This document shows, piece after piece, positions 7,376 through 14,089 of a stretch of DNA of 14,089 bases (the first letter of the stretch is position 1; every line of letters begins with the position of its first letter). Position numbers and translations under genes: made by a program. The stretch is from CAZAXU01 sp964489245 (GTDB taxonomy: Bacteria > Bacteroidota > Bacteroidia > Flavobacteriales > Flavobacteriaceae). The notes beneath the pieces were generated by a model that did no database searches, had not been told where the DNA came from, and saw only the letters and a program-made list of their open reading frames with translations. The stretch lies in contig CAZAXU010000048.1 of the NCBI GenBank assembly GCA_964489245.1, forward strand, positions 1 to 14,089, given 5' to 3'.

Positions 7376-7723
7376 TTATGCATTTTCTCCTTTATCCAAC
7401 TCCAATTTTTCATGAAAATAATCAACAAAATCCAACATGGTGTCTGCCATTTTATCATCGTTTGATGCACGACGATATACTTCTGCCATAGATTTCAAAG
7501 TCTGGTGAAAAAATATGCGCATTTCATATAATTTCATCTCTTTGGTCCACAAATCCATGCGTAAAGTCTCTTTGGTCTTGTCGTTCCAGACGGAAATCAT
7601 AATTGCTTCCGCCGGTTCGTTTTTCACCTCCGCATCATCGGCTGTCCATTTGATTTCTTCGGGAATACGATTTTCGTCCAACCCGACTTCAAAAACCACC
7701 TTACTTTTGTGTTTGATTGCCAT
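7376..7723 (-). CDS. gldC: gliding motility protein GldC
   Basis: A 115-residue, acidic, soluble protein with no signal peptide. The segments VGLDENRIPEEIKW, LRMDLWTKEMKLYEMRIFFHQ and DFVDYFHEKLEL are the conserved body of GldC, a small protein of Flavobacteriia whose molecular activity is unknown and which supports gliding in Flavobacterium johnsoniae, where it is adjacent to gldB. Here too it follows gldB directly, with a one-base TAATG overlap. GldC lacks any known catalytic motif. Presence of gldB and gldC alone does not show that the organism glides, because many non-gliding Flavobacteriia keep gld genes as part of type IX secretion or for other purposes. Confidence 0.9.
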   Translation of the reverse strand: MAIKHKSKVVFEVGLDENRIPEEIKWTADDAEVKNEPAEAIMISVWNDKTKETLRMDLWTKEMKLYEMRIFFHQTLKSMAEVYRRASNDDKMADTMLDFVDYFHEKLELDKGENA

Positions 7724-8694
7724 TATTTTCTCGGTTTATATTTTGACTGTTTAAAAATATCTTCTTCTGATGTGTTTGACATTTGCTGCAAAGATACTTT
7801 ATTTTTTTTCATAAAAGAACGCAGGATTTGCCATCCTGTGTACTGTCCTATTTTCCCGGGAGATTCCATATCTTTTTCACTATAAAATTTGGAATAGGGA
7901 GCCAAATCTATAAATCTGCGGCGCAATCCCATATTGAAACTGTATAGATAGTCTTTTGAAATGAAATATTTCCAAATATCTTCTTCATTTTCTTTTGCCC
8001 ATTCCAATTTTTCCTCATCATAGCCTATTTTCAGATAATCAGGCATTTGCGGCAAGTAAACATCTAAAAGATATAAGATTTTTCCATGATAAATCATCTC
8101 GGAAAGAAAATCTTTTTTCTTATTGACGGGCACTTGCTTCTCGGCAATGCTCCGGGCAATTTCAATTGGCATTCTTTTTCGAATCAGATTTTGCCTGACA
8201 TAGTTCGGCACACCTTTGTAAATTCTATTGTCAGCGCCGAGATAATTGTCTAAAGGCAGAAACAAAACCGTATCTCTATACACAGATCTCATCAAATAGT
8301 TCCAATCGGAGTATAGCGTATAGATTTTGGGCTCTTTCCAGTCCGGGAAATAATATTTGATATGTTGGAACAAGTTTTTTATTTGATTTTTTTCGTTTTC
8401 TAAATCCGGAAAAACACTGTCCACTTGAATTTTTAAATCAAGCAAAAGAGAATCTTTCATCTTGACTTTCCACACGCTATCAGGGACGCTCTCAGGAAAC
8501 AAAAACTTATATTTCTTTTTGATATTTGCCAATCGGGCGGTATCGCCTCCATAAAACTCTTTGTCAAACCTAATCAAGTCCACATTTGCCTGAACGCCGG
8601 ACACATCAACATTGAAATTCGACTTGCTTTCACAGGAAGATAAAAGTTTGAAGGCTAATAAAATCAGTAGTAGTTTAAAAAAGTCTTTTTTCAT
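7723..8694 (-). CDS. gldB: gliding motility lipoprotein GldB
   Basis: A 323-residue lipoprotein: a basic start MKKDFF, a hydrophobic stretch, then a good lipobox LSSC with Cys21. The body carries the GldB pattern of an LIRFDKEFYGGD-like segment near the N-terminus, a central LPLDNYLG and PNYVRQNLIRKRMP region, and a C-terminal SPGKIGQYTGWQILRSFM block. In Flavobacterium johnsoniae GldB is needed for gliding and sits in the cell envelope; its chemistry is unknown. An in-frame ATG at 8721 lies inside a TAnnTTTG element (8719-8726) and would put nine residues before the signal peptide, so the ATG at 8694 is chosen. It heads the minus-strand unit ahead of gldC. Confidence 0.92.
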   Translation of the reverse strand: MKKDFFKLLLILLAFKLLSSCESKSNFNVDVSGVQANVDLIRFDKEFYGGDTARLANIKKKYKFLFPESVPDSVWKVKMKDSLLLDLKIQVDSVFPDLENEKNQIKNLFQHIKYYFPDWKEPKIYTLYSDWNYLMRSVYRDTVLFLPLDNYLGADNRIYKGVPNYVRQNLIRKRMPIEIARSIAEKQVPVNKKKDFLSEMIYHGKILYLLDVYLPQMPDYLKIGYDEEKLEWAKENEEDIWKYFISKDYLYSFNMGLRRRFIDLAPYSKFYSEKDMESPGKIGQYTGWQILRSFMKKNKVSLQQMSNTSEEDIFKQSKYKPRK

Positions 8695-8718
8695 TTCCGT
8701 AACTGTTTTTTGTAATTT

Positions 8719-8726
8719 CAAATTTA
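8719..8726 (-). promoter_or_regulatory. TAnnTTTG -7 element for gldB
   Basis: Minus-strand TAAATTTG, a full match to the Bacteroidota -7 consensus, 24 bases before the gldB ATG. It gives the gldBC-pheS-pth set its own promoter separate from the ABC-F gene upstream. No clear -33 TTG is seen. Confidence 0.5.
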
Positions 8727-8759
8727 TAAAAAATCATATAATCAGTTTGATATCGATTT

Positions 8760-10670
8760 TTAATTTTCCAATGCATCATGATATTGCTCCCATTCCTCCA
8801 TCAATGTTTGCAGTTTGTTTTTGACATTTTCATATTCTCGAAAAAAATCCGGAATTTCATCATGTGTCGAAGCATATAATTTTTCATCCATTTCTCGAAT
8901 CAGAACTTCTTGATTTTCTATTTCCTGTTCTATTTTTTGAATTTTATTTTTGAGTTGTTTCCTGCGTTTTCTGTTTTCCTTTTCCTGCTCATAATCATTC
9001 TTATTTCCTTTAATTTTTTCTTTGATATTTTTGCTGTTTTCCAATTCTATTTCTCTGAAGTCTTCAGCTTGTTTGTTTTTCAGGAAAAAATCTATATCTC
9101 CCAAGTGCACTTTGATATTTTGTTCTCTGAATTCCAAGGTTTTATCGGTCAAATTTTGCAAAAAATATCTATCGTGAGAAACTACAATCAGTGTGCCGTT
9201 AAACGAGCGCAGGGCTTGTTTCAATACATTTTTTGAATTTATATCCAAATGATTTGTCGGTTCGTCCATCACCAACACATTGAATGGTTTGAGCATCATC
9301 ACTGCCAACGCCAACCGGTTGCGCTCACCGCCGGAAAGCACTTGAACTTTTTTGTGAATACTGTCTCCTGAAAATAAAAAAGCACCCAAAATATCTCTGA
9401 TTTTGGTTCTATTGGAATCATCTGATTCTGCTTCAATGGTTTCCAAAATAGTTTTAGCCGGATCTAAAAAATCACTTTGATTTTGCGCAAAATATCCGAT
9501 AGACACATTGTGTCCGGTTTTTAATTCTCCGGTATAATCCAAGTTGCCTACCAATATTTTTGCCAACGTGGTTTTTCCTGTCCCGTTCTGCCCCACAAAA
9601 GCTAAACGTTCTCCTTTTGCAATGATGAGATTCAGGTTTTTTAAAACTTGTTTTTCTCCATAATTCTTGCCGAGATGCTCCAATTCATAGACAATTTTTC
9701 CGGAAGCTTTTGCCACGGGAAATCTGATGTTCATGGTTTTTTGATCGACTTCGTCAACCTCGATTTTCTCAATCTTTTCCAGCTTTTTTATCAAAGATTG
9801 TGCAAAACTCGCTTTGGTGGCTTTATACCTGAATTTCTCTATCAGTTTTTCGGTTTCTTTAATTTCTTTTTCTTGATTTTTTGCTGCTGCCTGTTGTTTT
9901 TCGAGCAATTCCGATTTGATTTTTAAAAATTCCGAATAAGGTTTCGGGAAGTCATAGATTTTATTTGGCGTTAGCTCAATACTTCGGTTGGTCACATTAT
10001 CCAAAAACATCTGATCATGAGAAACCAGCAACAGAATGCCTTTATGATTTTTGAGAAAATTCTCAAACCAAATAATACTTTCAATATCCAGATGATTTGT
10101 CGGTTCGTCCAACAACAAAATTTCATTATGCTGCAAAAGAATTTTTGCCAACTCAATTCGCATACGCCAACCACCGGAAAAAGTTTCGACCAATCGATGA
10201 AAATCCTTTTCCGTAAACCCTAAACCTTTAAGCACTTTTTCCGTTTCTCCTTGATAGTTGTGTCCTCCTGCCAATTGAAATCGTTCTTGAAAATGATTAT
10301 AGTTTTCAATCAATTCCAAATAGTCTTGACTTTCATAATCTGTTCTGCTTGACAGTTCTTTTTCCGTTTGTTTTAATTGTTTTTCGAGTTTTTTAATTTC
10401 GTCAAAGGCTTTATAAGTTTCTTCCAACACACTGATGCCGTTTTCAAAATCTATATCTTGCCTGAGAAAACCTATTTTGTGTGTCTTCAATTTGGAGACT
10501 TGCCCCTGATTCAAATCCACTTCTCCTACAATGGCTTTGAGCAATGTGGTTTTGCCTACACCGTTTTTGCCAATCAGCCCTACCCTATCTCCCGGATTAA
10601 GCTGAAAACCGACATTTTTTAAAATATCGGTTCCGCCAAGCCTGATGCTAAGGTTTGAGATGTTTAACAT
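8760..10670 (-). CDS. ABC-F family ATPase with C-terminal coiled coil
   Basis: A 636-residue cytoplasmic protein with two fused ABC ATPase domains and no membrane segments. Domain 1: Walker A GKNGVGKT (34-41), signature FSGGW (164-168), Walker B LLLDEP with Glu189. A charged helical linker (about 245-310) is the P-site tRNA interaction motif region. Domain 2: Walker A GQNGTGKT (360-367), signature LSGGE (445-449), Walker B with Glu470. The C-terminal 90 residues are rich in Lys, Glu and Arg and predict as coiled coil, as in Uup-type members. ABC-F proteins act on the ribosome, either as translation factors or antibiotic protectors; the housekeeping neighbourhood favours the former. The start at 10700 is rejected because a -7 element covers it. 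Confidence 0.92.
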   Translation of the reverse strand: MLNISNLSIRLGGTDILKNVGFQLNPGDRVGLIGKNGVGKTTLLKAIVGEVDLNQGQVSKLKTHKIGFLRQDIDFENGISVLEETYKAFDEIKKLEKQLKQTEKELSSRTDYESQDYLELIENYNHFQERFQLAGGHNYQGETEKVLKGLGFTEKDFHRLVETFSGGWRMRIELAKILLQHNEILLLDEPTNHLDIESIIWFENFLKNHKGILLLVSHDQMFLDNVTNRSIELTPNKIYDFPKPYSEFLKIKSELLEKQQAAAKNQEKEIKETEKLIEKFRYKATKASFAQSLIKKLEKIEKIEVDEVDQKTMNIRFPVAKASGKIVYELEHLGKNYGEKQVLKNLNLIIAKGERLAFVGQNGTGKTTLAKILVGNLDYTGELKTGHNVSIGYFAQNQSDFLDPAKTILETIEAESDDSNRTKIRDILGAFLFSGDSIHKKVQVLSGGERNRLALAVMMLKPFNVLVMDEPTNHLDINSKNVLKQALRSFNGTLIVVSHDRYFLQNLTDKTLEFREQNIKVHLGDIDFFLKNKQAEDFREIELENSKNIKEKIKGNKNDYEQEKENRKRRKQLKNKIQKIEQEIENQEVLIREMDEKLYASTHDEIPDFFREYENVKNKLQTLMEEWEQYHDALEN

Positions 10671-10689
10671 AGTTTTTTGAATCTGACGG

Positions 10690-10697
10690 CAAAGATA
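10690..10697 (-). promoter_or_regulatory. TAnnTTTG -7 element for the ABC-F gene
   Basis: Minus-strand TATCTTTG, 20 bases before the ATG at 10670. A second match, TATATTTG at 10723-10730, lies further upstream and could be an alternative start. Neither has a sure -33 TTG. Confidence 0.45.
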
Positions 10698-10757
10698 CAA
10701 ATTGTAATTGTTATACCATTTACAAATATAGTTTAGTCCAAGTAATAATCGATATTA

Positions 10758-10782
10758 ATGCTTGATTCAATAAAGCATCAAG
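10758..10782. promoter_or_regulatory. two overlapping inverted repeats in the divergent control region
   Basis: ATGCTT (10758-10763) pairs with AAGCAT (10773-10778), and CTTGAT (10761-10766) pairs with ATCAAG (10777-10782). The arms overlap, so the two hairpins exclude each other, or the site could be an operator. It lies between two divergent promoters. Six-base arms in AT-rich DNA may be chance. The rest of the 10671-10900 gap shows only the promoters. Confidence 0.2.
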
Positions 10783-10852
10783 ACCGAATTTAAATCTGAA
10801 AAGCAAAAAAAAACTTCTAATATCCCAAGCAAAAAAATCATAGTTACATCGA

Positions 10853-10884
10853 TTGATAAGCTATTGATATTATTCTTACTTTTG
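10853..10884 (+). promoter_or_regulatory. Bacteroidota-type promoter for the tlpA-like/map unit
   Basis: TTG at 10853-10855 and TACTTTTG at 10877-10884 match the Bacteroidota consensus TTG-spacer-TAnnTTTG with a 21-base spacer, the best complete promoter in the window. It lies 16 bases before the ATG at 10901. Confidence 0.6.
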
Positions 10885-10900
10885 TCACAAAACTATTGAT

Positions 10901-12271
10901 ATGAAAAAAAACATTCTGCTTTCAGCTTTGACACTCTTAGCTATCTCTTGTAAGCAAACACCAAAAATTGATTATGAAATTCTATCGGGACAAATTGCAA
11001 ATGCCAATGGAAAAACATTTTATTTAAACGATGTTTTCGGCGAAAAAGTAGATTCTCTCATACTGAATGACAAAAATGAATTCACCGATACACTCAAACT
11101 GCAAAAAGGATATTATAAATTGGCAATGGGAAGAGAATATACTTGGATGTATTTGCAACCCGGAGATAACATGAAAATATCATTTGACGCCAAAGCATTC
11201 GATAAAACTTTGAAATATGAAGGTGTCGGAGCAAAAACGAACAACTATCTCGCCCAAAAAATGCTACTGGGTATCGCACTCAAACCCAAAACGGCTTATC
11301 AATTCTATGGCAACCTCAAAGAAAAAGACTTCTTAAAGTTGGAAGACAGCATTGCAAATGCTTATGACAAACTTTTGGAAAACAATAAGCTTAATGCCGA
11401 TTTTTCCATTTTGGAAAAATTCAGACATAAACTTGGCAAAGCCAACATACTCTCTCGCTATCAAATGCTGAAACGCTACCTGACCAAAGACAACGAATAT
11501 AAAGTTTCAAAGAATTTTCCCGACCCCATGAATGGCATTGACATCAATGATGCACGATTGGCATCATTGCCCAACGCATCCTATATCGTTGGAGAATATC
11601 TGCAATATCAAATCAATCAACAAGAAAAAACAGACGACGACAACCCTATTCGTTTGATGCAAATGATTGATCAAAAATTGACAGACCCAAAGCTGAAAGA
11701 AATCTTGGCTTTTGACAATGCAAAATATAATTTGCTCTATACCAAAAAATTGGAGAAATATTATGCGTTGTTCAACAAAATGGTCAAGAATCCTAAATAC
11801 AAAGAAATCGTGCAAAAAAAATATGACAATATCAAAGCAATGAACCCGGGTGTGGCAGCTCCCGATTTCACGGCTTATGATATCAACGGAAAAGAATATC
11901 ATCTGAAAGATTTTGAAGGCAAAATGCTCTATATAGACTTGTGGGCAACATGGTGTGCTCCTTGTCGTGCCGAAATCCCGTCTTTGAACAAAATCAGAGA
12001 ACAATATAAAAATCAGGCAATCAATATTCTGAGCATATCCGTTTATGACGATAAGGCAAAATGGGAAACCATGGTCAAAGCAGATAAAATGCAGGGATGG
12101 CAACTTTTCTCTCCCGATAAAGACATGGAATTTTTGAAAAAATTTGTGGTGGACGGCATTCCCAGATTCATTCTTTTAGATTCAAGCGGAAAAATTATAG
12201 ACAACAATGCGCCCAGACCATCTGAAGAAGAACTTAAACTGCTGCTCAATAAGCATTTACAGACAAGATAA
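10901..12271 (+). CDS. TlpA-like thiol:disulfide lipoprotein with N-terminal DUF4369-type domain
   Basis: A 456-residue protein. The signal peptide ends at Cys17 (AISC), so it is a lipoprotein exposed outside the cytoplasm. Residues about 25-125 form a beta-rich domain of the DUF4369 kind (SGQIANANGKTFYLND onwards), followed by a helical middle section of about 190 residues. The C-terminal 140 residues are a TlpA/ResA thioredoxin domain: APDFTAYDINGKEYHL, then WCAPC with Cys352 and Cys355, and a cis-proline loop DGIPRFILLD. Such Bacteroidota proteins reduce or isomerise disulfides or deliver electrons for cytochrome maturation; the specific partner is unknown. It heads a unit with map and the methyltransferase, overlapping map by TAATG. 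Confidence 0.9.
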   Translation: MKKNILLSALTLLAISCKQTPKIDYEILSGQIANANGKTFYLNDVFGEKVDSLILNDKNEFTDTLKLQKGYYKLAMGREYTWMYLQPGDNMKISFDAKAFDKTLKYEGVGAKTNNYLAQKMLLGIALKPKTAYQFYGNLKEKDFLKLEDSIANAYDKLLENNKLNADFSILEKFRHKLGKANILSRYQMLKRYLTKDNEYKVSKNFPDPMNGIDINDARLASLPNASYIVGEYLQYQINQQEKTDDDNPIRLMQMIDQKLTDPKLKEILAFDNAKYNLLYTKKLEKYYALFNKMVKNPKYKEIVQKKYDNIKAMNPGVAAPDFTAYDINGKEYHLKDFEGKMLYIDLWATWCAPCRAEIPSLNKIREQYKNQAINILSISVYDDKAKWETMVKADKMQGWQLFSPDKDMEFLKKFVVDGIPRFILLDSSGKIIDNNAPRPSEEELKLLLNKHLQTR

Positions 12272-13098
12272 TGATCAAAATAAAAACAGCGGAAGAAATT
12301 GAATTGATGAGAGCCAGTGCCTTATTGGTTTCCAGGACACTCGGCATGCTTGCCAAAGAGGTGAAGCCCGGTGTCAGCACTTTGCATTTGGATACACTGG
12401 CAGAAACCTATATCAGAGACCACGGTGGCATTCCCGGATTCAAAGGCTTATATGGCTTTCCAAACACACTCTGCATGAGTCCGAACGCTCAAGTGGTACA
12501 CGGCATCCCTAATAAAAAACCACTTGAAGACGGGGATATTATCTCTATTGATTGCGGTGTGTTGATGAATGATTTCTATGGTGACCATGCCTATACTTTT
12601 GAAGTAGGTGAAGTGGATAAAAAAACAAAAAAACTACTCCAAGTCACCAAGGAATCTCTCTTGGTTGGCATTGCCCAATTCAGAAAAGGAAAACGTGTCA
12701 GCGATATTGGCAATGCCATCCAGCAATATACTGAAAATCACGGCTATGGAGTGGTCAGAGAACTTGTCGGTCACGGATTGGGCAGAAAAATGCACGAAGA
12801 TCCGCAGGTGCCCAACTACGGACGCCCGGGACGTGGAAAAAAATTTAAAGACGGAATGGTGATTGCCATCGAACCCATGATCAATATGGGCACACATCGC
12901 ATCAACCAACTCAAAGACGGCTGGACTATTCTGACAGCAGACAAATTGCCCTCGGCACACTTTGAACACGATGTTGCCATGGTGAACGGAAAACCGGAAT
13001 TACTATCTACTTTTTATTACGTATACGATGCGTTGGGCATCAAAAGTGATGAAGAAGATAAATTCAGAAAAGAAAAGTTGATTTTAGAAGATTATTAA
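12271..13098 (+). CDS. map: type I methionine aminopeptidase
   Basis: Removes the N-terminal methionine of nascent proteins in the cytoplasm. The 275-residue protein has the full pita-bread dimetal site: Asp94 (SIDCG), Asp105 (GDHAY), His168 (GHGLG), Glu201 (IEPM) and Glu232 (HFEHD), plus the substrate-contacting His77 and His175. GFPNTLCMSPN is typical of type I enzymes. No N-terminal SH3 or zinc-finger extension is present. The C-terminus runs about 28 residues past the usual end of the fold (FYYVYDALG then a charged tail). It overlaps the lipoprotein stop and the methyltransferase start by one base each (TAATG), unlike the ribosomal-protein context common elsewhere. Confidence 0.97.
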   Translation: MIKIKTAEEIELMRASALLVSRTLGMLAKEVKPGVSTLHLDTLAETYIRDHGGIPGFKGLYGFPNTLCMSPNAQVVHGIPNKKPLEDGDIISIDCGVLMNDFYGDHAYTFEVGEVDKKTKKLLQVTKESLLVGIAQFRKGKRVSDIGNAIQQYTENHGYGVVRELVGHGLGRKMHEDPQVPNYGRPGRGKKFKDGMVIAIEPMINMGTHRINQLKDGWTILTADKLPSAHFEHDVAMVNGKPELLSTFYYVYDALGIKSDEEDKFRKEKLILEDY

Positions 13099-13898
13099 TG
13101 TCTTTTTTTAAAAAAATACTAAATACGGTTCCCCGTCCGATTTTGATTCAATTAAGCCGATTGGCACGACCTGTTTTAGATATTTTTTATCGCGGAAATA
13201 CTTATTATGATCCGATTAATGAAAAGGGGTATCGAAAATTTTTACCTTATGGATATGTAAATATTCGCACGCAAGTCTTGTCGCCCGGAACGCTTTCTTT
13301 GGAACGCCACAGATTGATGTGGCTATATCTCAAAAATGAAACCGATTTTTTCAGAACACCGTCAAAAGTATTACATATTGCTCCGGAACAAGCATTTTAT
13401 AAGCGTTTTAAAAAAATGAACAATTTGGAATATCTCACGGCAGATTTATATTCTCCTTTGGCAGAAGTCAAAGCAGATATCACACATTTGCCGTTTGAAA
13501 ATAACTCTTTTGATGTGATATTTTGCAACCATGTGTTGGAACATGTCAAAGATGATTATTCGGCCATACAAGAAATGTTCAGAGTAATGAAATCAGGAGG
13601 TTTCGGAATTTTTCAAGTTCCACTGGATTCAAACCGGACAATAACCTTTGAAGACGACAGTATCACCAACGCCGAGGAACGCACAAAAATTTTCGGGCAA
13701 TATGACCATCTCAGAATCTATGGCATGGACTATTTTGACAAATTGGCGCAAGCAGGTTTTGTTGTGAAAACTATGGCAGTGAAACAGCAATTTTCGGAAA
13801 AAGAAATCGAGAAATACAGACTAGATCGAAATGAAATATTGCCCGTGGTGTTTAAAAGCCGGATAACAAATGGCTATGAGTTTAAAGTTGAAAGTTGA
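13098..13898 (+). CDS. class I SAM-dependent methyltransferase
   Basis: A 266-residue soluble protein with a Methyltransf_11-like core. Motif I is unusual, VLHIAPEQ (91-98) in place of a glycine-rich GxGxG loop. The acidic residue ending strand 2 is Asp116, then come LPFENNSFDVI (131-141) and NHVLEHV (144-150). The N-terminal third includes FLPYG and LSLERHRLMWLYL, which in related enzymes follow or lie in a cysteine zinc ribbon; here the cysteines are absent. The substrate is unknown. It is last in the unit after map (TAATG overlap). The final residues after about Ser254 (RITNGYEFKVES) look like an extension, and the codons for the last five and the stop lie in a repeat that recurs inverted downstream. 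Confidence 0.82.
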   Translation: MSFFKKILNTVPRPILIQLSRLARPVLDIFYRGNTYYDPINEKGYRKFLPYGYVNIRTQVLSPGTLSLERHRLMWLYLKNETDFFRTPSKVLHIAPEQAFYKRFKKMNNLEYLTADLYSPLAEVKADITHLPFENNSFDVIFCNHVLEHVKDDYSAIQEMFRVMKSGGFGIFQVPLDSNRTITFEDDSITNAEERTKIFGQYDHLRIYGMDYFDKLAQAGFVVKTMAVKQQFSEKEIEKYRLDRNEILPVVFKSRITNGYEFKVES

Positions 13899-13913
13899 AA
13901 GTTTATAAAGTTG
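13884..13913 (+). repeat. inverted copy of the downstream 16-base repeat, spanning the methyltransferase stop
   Basis: Contains two AAAGTTG heptamers in a row and ends TAAAGTTG. The 23 bases at 13891-13913 match the reverse complement of 14053-14075 at 21 of 23 positions, the differences being two adjacent bases. The methyltransferase stop TGA (13896-13898) lies within it. Confidence 0.75.
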
Positions 13914-13990
13914 GTGTATGGCGAAATGATTTCAGATTCAGAAGTAAATCTTGCTTTTAAAATTCATGTATTTGTGGCAAAAACTTCTTA

Positions 13991-14025
13991 AATCTACAAT
14001 CGTTAATCTACAATCTACTAATCGC
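13991..14025 (+). repeat. imperfect heptamer tandem repeat
   Basis: Five consecutive 7-base units, AATCTAC, AATCGTT, AATCTAC, AATCTAC and TAATCGC. Three are identical and the others diverged. It lies in the non-coding tail 13899-14089, where I see no gene or clear terminator. Confidence 0.6.
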
Positions 14026-14036
14026 TTCGTTCAATT

Positions 14037-14089
14037 CAACTTTACGAACTTTCAACTTTACGAACTTTCAACTTTACGAACTTTCAACT
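14037..14089 (+). repeat. 16-base tandem repeat, cut by the window end
   Basis: CAACTTTACGAACTTT occurs three times without change (14037, 14053, 14069), followed by the first five bases of a fourth copy at the window edge. The array may continue. There are no spacers between units, so it is not a CRISPR. Confidence 0.85.

Noticed and set aside
8727..8759. Possible terminator between the ABC-F gene and gldB
   Set aside because: AAAAATC and GATTTTT could pair across a long AT-rich loop, but there is no GC stem, so it cannot be told from background.
11564..12103. 179-codon open frame on the minus strand
   Set aside because: It lies wholly opposite the TlpA-like gene, which has clear domains and motifs; the minus-strand product has no recognisable features.
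14037..14089. Possible CRISPR array
   Set aside because: The 16-base units abut with no spacers and no cas genes are present.

Overview
The window is an AT-rich, densely packed stretch of chromosome from a member of the Bacteroidota, most likely class Flavobacteriia. Three things point there. The gliding-motility genes gldB and gldC sit side by side. Most isolated genes are preceded by the Bacteroidota-type -7 element TAnnTTTG rather than a sigma-70 -10 box. The PLP enzyme, the TlpA-like lipoprotein and the class I methyltransferase resemble Bacteroidota versions. I see no phage, insertion sequence, CRISPR array, rRNA or tRNA. This is mainly core, housekeeping chromosome.

Layout. (1) 25-555, minus: a thioredoxin-fold lipoprotein, divergent from the next unit. 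(2) 636-4149, plus: glmM, a class V PLP enzyme and a rhomboid-family protein, with overlapping stop and start codons. (3) 4150-4228: a short convergent gap with an inverted repeat. (4) 4229-8694, minus: gldB, gldC, pheS, pth, a CAAX-type M48 protease and a previously easy-to-miss 55-residue membrane protein. Several neighbours overlap. (5) 8760-10670, minus: an ABC-F ATPase. (6) 10671-10900: a 230-base divergent control region. (7) 10901-13898, plus: a DUF4369/TlpA-type lipoprotein, methionine aminopeptidase and a SAM methyltransferase, each overlapping the next by one base as TAATG. (8) 13899-14089: a repeat-rich intergenic tail containing heptamers, a 16-base tandem repeat cut by the window edge, and an inverted copy that runs into the end of the methyltransferase gene.

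How the genes fit together. Many products serve translation: PheS charges tRNA-Phe, Pth recycles peptidyl-tRNA, the ABC-F protein probably acts on the ribosome, and Map trims the N-terminal methionine. Others serve the envelope: GlmM makes a peptidoglycan/LPS precursor, GldB and GldC belong to the gliding/type IX secretion context, two thioredoxin-like lipoproteins face the periplasm or outer surface, and the rhomboid and M48 proteins are membrane proteases. No obviously new multi-gene system is present. The points most worth a second look are the rhomboid with an altered GxSG motif, the unannotated 55-residue membrane gene, the terminal repeats that seem to have supplied the methyltransferase stop codon, a pair of TTGTCGA hairpins, and the uncharacterised Cys-x-Cys class V PLP enzyme.
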